Shown: piece after piece, positions 7,871-12,426 of the stretch
Numbering within the stretch: the first letter of the stretch is position 1
How the letters are laid out: each line of letters opens with the position of its first letter
Assembly (NCBI GenBank): GCA_934247875.1
Contig: CAKQJZ010000059.1
Location: forward strand, 1-12,426
Direction: 5' to 3'
DNA: 12,426 nt
DNA from: an uncultured Spirochaetales bacterium
Lineage (GTDB): Bacteria; Spirochaetota; Spirochaetia; Sphaerochaetales; Sphaerochaetaceae
Notes under the pieces: generated by a model
What the model was told of the DNA's origin: nothing
The model's input: the letters and a program-made list of their open reading frames with translations, nothing else
Databases searched by the model: none
Translations under genes and position numbers: made by a program

Positions 7871-7877
7871 CTCCTTT
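7871..7877 (-). promoter_or_regulatory. Ribosome binding site for the TTG start of the response regulator
   Basis: AAAGGAG on the minus strand, 7 bases before TTG at 7863. The strong site and ideal spacing support the non-ATG start. Confidence 0.75.
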
Positions 7878-7945
7878 GAATGAACTACTTTATATCTTCA
7901 TCTCCAACAATATCAGATTGCAAACTTTATTTTCCCACTTAGCGT

Positions 7946-7960
7946 AAAATGATACCTTTT
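7946..7960 (+). promoter_or_regulatory. Candidate response-regulator operator, copy 2
   Basis: AAAATGATACCTTTT on the plus strand, a perfect 15-base match to copy 1 and in the same orientation relative to the operon it precedes. It lies 73 bases before the first permease start, and 39 bases before the best -10 candidate, farther than at copy 1 (10 bases). Confidence 0.5.
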
Positions 7961-7996
7961 ATCGATTCTGAAAGCCTACGAAGGGGAAAAAGCTGA

Positions 7997-8005
7997 TGTT
8001 ATTCT
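7997..8005 (+). promoter_or_regulatory. Possible extended -10 for the permease operon
   Basis: TGTTATTCT fits TGn plus TATTCT (4 of 6 to consensus). There is no recognisable -35, which is compatible with activator dependence but makes the call weak. Confidence 0.25.
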
Positions 8006-8018
8006 TGTAACTACAAAG

Positions 8019-8024
8019 AGGAGG
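8019..8024 (+). promoter_or_regulatory. Ribosome binding site for the TTG start of permease 1
   Basis: AGGAGG, 9 bases before TTG at 8034. The next ATG (8055) has no comparable site. Confidence 0.75.
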
Positions 8025-8033
8025 AATACTGTC

Positions 8034-8939
8034 TTGAAAGCTAGAAAAATAGGTATGAAGGAGAAGCAAGGCTACTGGGGCTTACTATTCATCGCTCCCT
8101 GGATAATTGGCTTCTTAGTATTTCAGCTATACCCTTTCCTTTCATCATTCATATATTCATTTACAGATTACAGTATTTTCGGGAAACCAAACTTTGTAGG
8201 ACTCAAGAACTACAAAAAGCTATTTGCTATTGACCCTGATTTCAAGAAATCAATTGGCGTAACAATCCACTATGCAATTGTATCTGTCCCTGGAAAGCTT
8301 ATATTCGCATTGATTGTTGCCCTGCTCTTAAATATGAAGATTAAACATGTTAACTTCTTCAGAACACTCTTCTATCTTCCATCTATTCTTGGTGGTTCTG
8401 TTGCAATATCTGCACTCTGGAAGCTTATGTTCATGAAGGAAGGCATGATCAACAATATGCTCTCTTCTTTGAAGATTCCACCTGTTGATTGGCTTGGCTC
8501 TCCTCATATCGCACTATATACAATAAGCCTATTGCAAGTCTGGCAATTTGGATCTTCAATGGTGCTTTTCTTAGCAGCTCTAAAGCAGATACCTGCAGAG
8601 TACTATGAATCAGCATCTCTTGATGGAGCTTCAAAGTGGAAATGTTTCCTGCATATTACATTCCCTATGATTACTCCTATCGTTTTCTTCAATTTAATCA
8701 TGCAAATGATCAATGCACTTCAGAGCTTCACATCCGCATTCGTTATCACTAATGGTGGTCCATTGAAGTCTACTTATTTAATTGGATTGAAACTCTATGA
8801 AGAGGGATTCAACAACTTCAAGATGGGCTACGCTTCTGCAATCAGCTGGGTCATGTTCGCGATAATCCTCGTCTTCACACTCTTAGTATTCAGATCCTCT
8901 GATGCATGGGTTTATTACCAGGATGGAGGTGAGTTCTAA
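8034..8939 (+). CDS. Sugar ABC transporter permease, MalF/LplB type
   Basis: Inner-membrane permease of the binding-protein-dependent sugar importer family, 301 residues with about six membrane segments. The N-terminal block YWGLLFIAPWIIGFLVFQLYPFLSS (14-38) and the NFVGLKNY motif (53-60) are typical of the first permease of such pairs. The EAA loop that docks the ATPase is at about 189-215, with DGAS at 197-200 and a terminal ITFPMITP. It starts with TTG behind a strong AGGAGG; initiation at ATG 8055 would remove 7 residues. The stop shares one base with the start of the next permease (TAATG), indicating tight translational coupling. The likely partner is the binding protein at 1761-3068. 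No ATPase gene is in the window. Confidence 0.93.
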   Translation: MKARKIGMKEKQGYWGLLFIAPWIIGFLVFQLYPFLSSFIYSFTDYSIFGKPNFVGLKNYKKLFAIDPDFKKSIGVTIHYAIVSVPGKLIFALIVALLLNMKIKHVNFFRTLFYLPSILGGSVAISALWKLMFMKEGMINNMLSSLKIPPVDWLGSPHIALYTISLLQVWQFGSSMVLFLAALKQIPAEYYESASLDGASKWKCFLHITFPMITPIVFFNLIMQMINALQSFTSAFVITNGGPLKSTYLIGLKLYEEGFNNFKMGYASAISWVMFAIILVFTLLVFRSSDAWVYYQDGGEF

Positions 8940-9784
8940 TGGTTACCAGAAACAGCAAATTAAAATCAAGAATCATATTTATCCTATTGCTGCTATTTGC
9001 GTTTGCAATGTGCTATCCACTGATTTGGATGTTCTTCTCATCTTTCAAAACTAACTATGAGATTCTTGGAAGCTATAGCTTGCTTCCTGAAAAGTTCATA
9101 CTTGATGGATATAAAAATGGCTGGAATGGAATCGGAAGAAATACATTTGGACTTTATATCATAAATACATTCAAGATGGTTCTTCCAACTGTTCTTTTCA
9201 CAGTTCTCTCAAGTGCTATCGTTGCTTATGGATTTGGAAGATTCAAATTCCCTATGAAGAAGCCTTTCTTTGCTTTGATGATCTCAACACTTATGCTTCC
9301 TAACTCTGTAATCATCATTCCTCGTTATCTTCTTTTCAATAAGTGGGGCTGGCTCGATAGCTATAAACCATTCATAATCCCAGCACTCTTTGCATGTGAT
9401 GCATTCTTTATCTTCATGCTTGTACAATTCATCAGAGGTATTCCTAAAGAACTTGATGAAGCTGCAACTATCGATGGATGCAACCCTGTAGGTATATTTG
9501 GACGCATATTACTTCCTCTAATGAAGCCTGCTCTTTTCTCAGCTGGTCTCTTTAAGTTCATGTGGACTTGGAACGACTTCTTTAATACTCTGATTTACAT
9601 AAGCAAAGTTGAGAAGTATCCAATATCACTTGGACTCAGAATTTCACTCGATACTTCTTCTGCTGTACAGTGGAACCAGATAATGGCAATGGCATTGATC
9701 TCAATTCTTCCTCTTGTCATTCTTTTCTTCTTAGCACAGAAATACTTCGTAGAAGGTATCGCAACATCAGGATTGAAGGGATAA
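8939..9784 (+). CDS. Sugar ABC transporter permease, MalG/AraQ type
   Basis: Second inner-membrane permease, 281 residues with about six membrane segments. The N-terminal segment RIIFILLLLFAFAMCYPLIW (11-30), the SSFKT motif (34-38), the NTFKM block (76-80) and the EAA loop at about 171-197 (ELDEAATIDGC, then ILLPLMKPAL) identify the MalG-like partner. The residue after DG is Cys (C181) rather than the more usual Ala, a mild deviation. Its ATG overlaps the previous stop by one base and GGAGGTGA lies just upstream inside that gene. It is followed 4 bases later by the MBL-fold gene. Confidence 0.93.
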   Translation: MVTRNSKLKSRIIFILLLLFAFAMCYPLIWMFFSSFKTNYEILGSYSLLPEKFILDGYKNGWNGIGRNTFGLYIINTFKMVLPTVLFTVLSSAIVAYGFGRFKFPMKKPFFALMISTLMLPNSVIIIPRYLLFNKWGWLDSYKPFIIPALFACDAFFIFMLVQFIRGIPKELDEAATIDGCNPVGIFGRILLPLMKPALFSAGLFKFMWTWNDFFNTLIYISKVEKYPISLGLRISLDTSSAVQWNQIMAMALISILPLVILFFLAQKYFVEGIATSGLKG

Positions 9785-9788
9785 AAAC

Positions 9789-10595
9789 ATGTGGAGATTG
9801 AACAAAGAAGGTCTTATTAATGAAATCAATGCTCTTAATGATAGAGAGATGGTAGCTATGGGTCAGTGCGGAGTTATTATTAAGCTTGGAGAAGTTAAGA
9901 TTGCCATAGATTTGATTATCTCTGACCTCTATTATAAAGGCACAAATATCTCAAGAAGAGTTGTTAAGCCTCCTTTTAATGTTTCAGAGACTCCTGATCT
10001 AGACTATGTACTAGTCACTCATGACCATGCAGATCACCTAGACCGAGCATTAATCGAGGAGCTTGCTAAGCGCGAAAGGCCTTGCAAAGTCTTAGCACCT
10101 CGCCATATTCTCTCTTCTCTCGATATCCCATCTGCTTCGAAAGTCCTCTTAAGTGACTATCAGTGCTATAGCGATAGAGATGTTTCCATCACTCCTATTC
10201 CAGTTCCTCATATGGAATACAAATTCTCAGAGAAGAACTGCTCTGAGTTTTATGGGTATATCATACGCTATGGCAATTTAAAGCTATTTCATGGGGGCGA
10301 CTTAATTATCTCTGAGAATCTCCTTGAAGACTTAAAGAAAGAAGCCCCCTTTAACTATACTTTCTTGCCTATCAATGGACGAGATAGCATAAGAGAAGCC
10401 AAAGGAATCATCGGAAACACTGATGAAGCAGAAGCTATAGAGCTTGCGCTTAATATCTCTTCATCATGTATAGTTCCGACTCATTTCGATTTCTTCAAAG
10501 AAAACGGAGCAGATCCTGCTATTTTCTCATCCCTTCTAAAAGGAAAGATATCAACAATCATTCCAGTTCCAGGAGAGAAGTACTCGCTTATCTGA
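9789..10595 (+). CDS. UlaG-like MBL-fold metallo-hydrolase, possible lactonase
   Basis: Cytoplasmic protein of 268 residues with a complete metallo-beta-lactamase metal site: THDHADHLD with H78, H80, D82 and H83, then H141 (PHMEY), HGGD (168-171, D171) and PTHFDFF (H232). The PINGRD segment (194-199) and the TDEAEAIELA helix are typical of the UlaG-like branch, whose founding member hydrolyses L-ascorbate-6-phosphate lactone. The substrate here is unknown. Beside sugar permeases and in a locus with galactarate dehydratase, hydrolysis of an aldonic or aldaric acid lactone is a reasonable guess but only inference. Translation starts 4 bases after the second permease stop, with AAGGG 8 bases upstream, so it belongs to the permease operon and is its last gene. 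Confidence 0.85.
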   Translation: MWRLNKEGLINEINALNDREMVAMGQCGVIIKLGEVKIAIDLIISDLYYKGTNISRRVVKPPFNVSETPDLDYVLVTHDHADHLDRALIEELAKRERPCKVLAPRHILSSLDIPSASKVLLSDYQCYSDRDVSITPIPVPHMEYKFSEKNCSEFYGYIIRYGNLKLFHGGDLIISENLLEDLKKEAPFNYTFLPINGRDSIREAKGIIGNTDEAEAIELALNISSSCIVPTHFDFFKENGADPAIFSSLLKGKISTIIPVPGEKYSLI

Positions 10596-10606
10596 TTATT
10601 CCTTCT

Positions 10607-10622
10607 AAGTTGGCACTAACTT
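10607..10622 (+). terminator. Weak hairpin after the permease-MBL operon
   Basis: Arms AAGTT and AACTT around a 6-base loop, 12 bases after the MBL stop, followed by GTTTATAAG. The stem is only 5 AT-rich bp without a clean T run, so it would be a poor terminator. The downstream AAGTT (10629-10633) can pair alternatively with the same AACTT. Nothing better lies between the two genes. Confidence 0.25.
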
Positions 10623-10673
10623 GTTTATAAGTTTAATTTTGTCACTTTCTATGCTAATAGATAAGAATGAAGA
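10616..10673 (+). repeat. Conserved upstream block of AAA gene 1 (promoter-like)
   Basis: The 51 bases before the start and the first 7 coding bases align without gaps to 11849-11906, 43 of 58 identical by hand count. Shared parts are CTAACT, GTTTAT, TATGCTA (10650-10656), and ATGAAGA at the start, all at identical spacings. TATGCT resembles a -10 and sits 11 bases before the ATG. No clear -35 or Shine-Dalgarno is present, so a very short-leader mRNA is possible. Confidence 0.6.
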
Positions 10674-11842
10674 GAATAGATACAACGAATCCAACTTTTG
10701 AAAATTACATTGACTGTGACAAAATCTATGTCGATAAGACAAACCTACTCTACGACCTAATAACAAATGGAAACACTTTCTTCTTCTCATCCCGTCCACG
10801 CCGCTTCGGAAAGACTATGGTACTCTCAACACTTGAAGCAATATTCCAAGGAAAGAAAGAGCTCTTCAAAGGTCTGAAGATTTACAACACAGATTATGAC
10901 TGGAAAGAATATCCAGTAATACGCTTGGATTTATCAAAGGTAAATGCTTCTACTCCAAAAGCTCTTGAAACCCAACTGAATGAGATGATATTTGCTATAG
11001 CAAAACAACATGGGGTGTCTTTTAAGCATTCAAAGTATTGCAATTCAAACCTTGATAGCTTAATAATAGCGCTAGGAAAGAAAAGCAAAGTAGTAGTTTT
11101 AATCGATGAATACGACAAAATGCTTCTCTCAGGTCTTAACAATCCTGAAATAGAGGAAATGAGAAGCGCACTCCGGGGCTTCTTTGAAATACTGAAAGCA
11201 GATAGCGAGTATATACGCTTCCTGCTCATTGAAGGTGTTACCAGATTTACGCAGATAAGCGTCTTCTCTTCCATAAACAACCTATGTGACATTTCTCTTG
11301 ATAAAAGATACTCAGCTCTATTTGGATACACAGAGGAAGAAGTAAAGCACTACTTCAGCGAATATATTGAAGAAGGAATGAAGAAAACAGGCCTTAGCTA
11401 TGATGAGTACATGGAGAAGCTCAGAAAGAACTATGGCGGTTACAGATTCTCTCCAAGACAGAAAGAGACTTTATACAACCCAGTGTCTATTGGTTTGTTC
11501 TTCTCTGATGGTGGAGAATGCTTTAACAACTACTGGATAGAGACAGGTGGAATGAAGGTATTGATGGATGCCACGAAGAAAGTCAGCTCTAAAATTGCAA
11601 ATGATGTTGCCAGAATAATAGCCCAAGAAAGCATAACTACATTCGATATTCTTGCAATGGCATCAGGTGATATTATTTCTTCTGAATACCGTTCATTGCT
11701 ATTTCAGACAGGGTATCTCACAATAACTGGCATTGATCCAGATGACTCATCTCTTCTTATTTTGGATTTTCCTAATGAAGAAGTAGCTGAAGCATATACA
11801 GAAAGACTTCTTCCTATGTGCTTAAAGGAGAATGAAGCTTAA
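10667..11842 (+). CDS. AAA-ATPase-like protein lacking the C-terminal nuclease domain
   Basis: 391 residues of the AAA-ATPase-like family (PF09820). The YVDKT motif is at 21-25, the family's modified P-loop SRPRRFGKT at 42-50, and Walker B LIDEYDK at 145-151. Later family blocks follow: LRGFFEILK, NYGGYRFS, LYNPVSIGLFF, NNYWIETGG, and FQTGYLTITG with LDFPNEEVAEAY near the end. Members commonly continue into a PD-(D/E)XK nuclease domain (PDDEXK_9, PF08011). Here the protein stops at CLKENEA just where that would begin, and the next gene's upstream block starts 7 bases after the stop, so no remnant is left. The ATPase part looks intact. Cellular role is unknown; the family is often multi-copy. 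No Shine-Dalgarno precedes the ATG, but homology begins at once and the following paralogue has the same start context. Confidence 0.85.
   Translation: MKRIDTTNPTFENYIDCDKIYVDKTNLLYDLITNGNTFFFSSRPRRFGKTMVLSTLEAIFQGKKELFKGLKIYNTDYDWKEYPVIRLDLSKVNASTPKALETQLNEMIFAIAKQHGVSFKHSKYCNSNLDSLIIALGKKSKVVVLIDEYDKMLLSGLNNPEIEEMRSALRGFFEILKADSEYIRFLLIEGVTRFTQISVFSSINNLCDISLDKRYSALFGYTEEEVKHYFSEYIEEGMKKTGLSYDEYMEKLRKNYGGYRFSPRQKETLYNPVSIGLFFSDGGECFNNYWIETGGMKVLMDATKKVSSKIANDVARIIAQESITTFDILAMASGDIISSEYRSLLFQTGYLTITGIDPDDSSLLILDFPNEEVAEAYTERLLPMCLKENEA
10790..10921 (+). repeat. High-identity patch shared with AAA gene 2, copy 1
   Basis: A 132-base stretch over the P-loop (codons 42-85) is about 88% identical (16 mismatches by hand count) to 12023-12154, mostly at third positions. 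Flanking parts of the genes are far more diverged. Confidence 0.75.
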
Positions 11843-11848
11843 ATATGG

Positions 11849-11906
11849 CTAACTCGTTTATGAATTTATATTTGCCTTGTTTTATGCTAGAATATAAATA
11901 TGAAGA
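11849..11906 (+). repeat. Conserved upstream block of AAA gene 2 (promoter-like)
   Basis: Second copy of the block at 10616-10673, with TATGCTA at 11883-11889 and the same 10 bases between it and the ATG. It also lacks a Shine-Dalgarno. In the inverted pair around GTTTAT, one arm changes from AACTT to AACTC and the other from AAGTT to GAATT, giving one compensatory pair and one lost pair. Confidence 0.6.
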
Positions 11907-12426
11907 ACATTATTACATCCATATCTAGTTTTGAAAAACTTATTAAAGCTGATGCTATTTATGTTGATAAGACAGATATCATTTATTCTTTGCTGACTAA
12001 GACGCCTGGAATGTTCTTCTGCTCCCGTCCTCGCCGCTTCGGCAAGACTTTGTTGCTCTCAACTCTTGAAGCAATATTCAAAGGAAAGAAGGAGCTCTTC
12101 AAAGGTCTGAAGATTTATGAGACTGACTATGACTGGAAGGAATACCCTGTAATACATATTGACCTAGGAAGAATACAGGCAAAAAATGCTGCTCAATTGG
12201 AAGAAAGCCTAAAAACAGAAATTGAAACAATCTCCAATGATTATTCTGTTGAATATAATGAGAAGCTAACATATTACGATTCTTGGAATAAATTGATTCG
12301 GAAAATAGCAGAAAGAGGCGATCTTGTAATTCTCATTGATGAATATGATAAGCTCCTTTCTTCTAATATCTACAACCCTAATGTTGAAGAGATGAGAGAT
12401 GTGCTTAGAGGCTTCTTTGAAGTAAT
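11900..12426 (+). CDS. AAA-ATPase-like protein, 3' end outside the window
   Basis: Open from ATG at 11900 to the window edge (175 codons), no stop. It is a paralogue of the preceding gene with identical motif positions: YVDKT 21-25, SRPRRFGKT 42-50, LIDEYDK 145-151, then MRDVLRGFFEV. N-terminal residues 1-41 are only about 46% identical to gene 1, whereas residues 42-85 are about 91% identical. The ATPase domain appears intact so far as visible. Whether it keeps the C-terminal PD-(D/E)XK domain cannot be seen. The gap to gene 1 is 57 bases and is almost wholly the conserved upstream block, so each gene may have its own promoter. Confidence 0.85.
   Translation, partial: MKNIITSISSFEKLIKADAIYVDKTDIIYSLLTKTPGMFFCSRPRRFGKTLLLSTLEAIFKGKKELFKGLKIYETDYDWKEYPVIHIDLGRIQAKNAAQLEESLKTEIETISNDYSVEYNEKLTYYDSWNKLIRKIAERGDLVILIDEYDKLLSSNIYNPNVEEMRDVLRGFFEV
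12023..12154 (+). repeat. High-identity patch shared with AAA gene 1, copy 2
   Basis: Partner of 10790-10921. The patch begins at the codon for S42 and ends after the KEYPVI-type block, with abrupt divergence on both sides. Confidence 0.75.

Larger units (their letters stand above)
7864..8033. promoter_or_regulatory. Divergent promoter region between regulators and permeases
   Basis: A 170-base gap from which the regulator operon runs left and the permease operon runs right. It holds both ribosome sites, the 15-base motif at 7946-7960 and a possible rightward -10 at 8000-8005. No convincing leftward promoter hexamers were found. Confidence 0.7.

Noticed and set aside
10894..11331. 145-codon open frame on the minus strand inside AAA gene 1
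   Set aside because: It lies opposite a gene with clear family motifs, has no ribosome site or recognisable domain, and is best explained as an antisense shadow.
10667..12426. AAA gene pair as an insertion sequence or transposon
   Set aside because: No terminal inverted repeats, target duplications or transposase motifs were seen. The repeated blocks are explained by tandem duplication of one gene family.
1..12426. tRNA genes, rRNA genes or a CRISPR array
   Set aside because: No cloverleaf-like stretch, rRNA-like sequence or regularly spaced repeat was seen on either strand by eye. Gaps between genes are all under 200 bases.

Overview
The window looks like a chromosomal segment of an anaerobic, moderately AT-rich spirochaete, probably Sphaerochaetaceae or Treponema-like. 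This rests on three things: the solute-binding protein's leader ends in the FANGNAE-type junction common in that phylum, most genes have AAAGGAG ribosome sites, and there is a tandem pair of AAA-ATPase-like genes of a family often multi-copy in gut spirochaetes, Bacteroidetes and Fusobacteria. The phylum assignment is inference; there is no rRNA gene here.

Positions 142-10595 form one carbohydrate-uptake and catabolism locus split into two divergent arms. The leftward arm runs, in transcription order: AraC-type response regulator (7863-7123), YesM-type sensor kinase (7139-5421), a large cytoplasmic enzyme resembling exo-rhamnogalacturonan lyases (5371-3095), a sugar-binding protein (3068-1761) and galactarate dehydratase garD (1653-142), followed by a hairpin terminator (77-104). 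The rightward arm holds two sugar ABC permeases (8034-8939, 8939-9784) and a UlaG-like metallo-beta-lactamase-fold hydrolase (9789-10595). No ABC ATPase is present, so a shared ATPase encoded elsewhere is expected.

A coherent reading is that the two-component pair senses a pectin-type oligosaccharide outside the cell and switches on both arms. The binding protein and permeases import the sugar, the lyase-like enzyme cuts it in the cytoplasm, and the MBL hydrolase (perhaps a lactonase) with GarD handles an acid-sugar product. The best regulatory clue is a perfect 15-base sequence, AAAATGATACCTTTT, upstream of the first structural gene of both arms in the same orientation relative to transcription. 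It is a candidate operator for the response regulator.

Positions 10616-12426 are a different neighbourhood: two tandem AAA-ATPase-like genes in the same orientation. The first is complete as an ORF but ends before the C-terminal PD-(D/E)XK nuclease domain usual in the family. The second runs off the window. Both are preceded by the same ungapped, promoter-like 51-base upstream block, have no Shine-Dalgarno site, and share a sharply bounded 132-base patch of high identity over the P-loop, which suggests gene conversion. No tRNA, rRNA, CRISPR array, insertion sequence or phage gene was seen.
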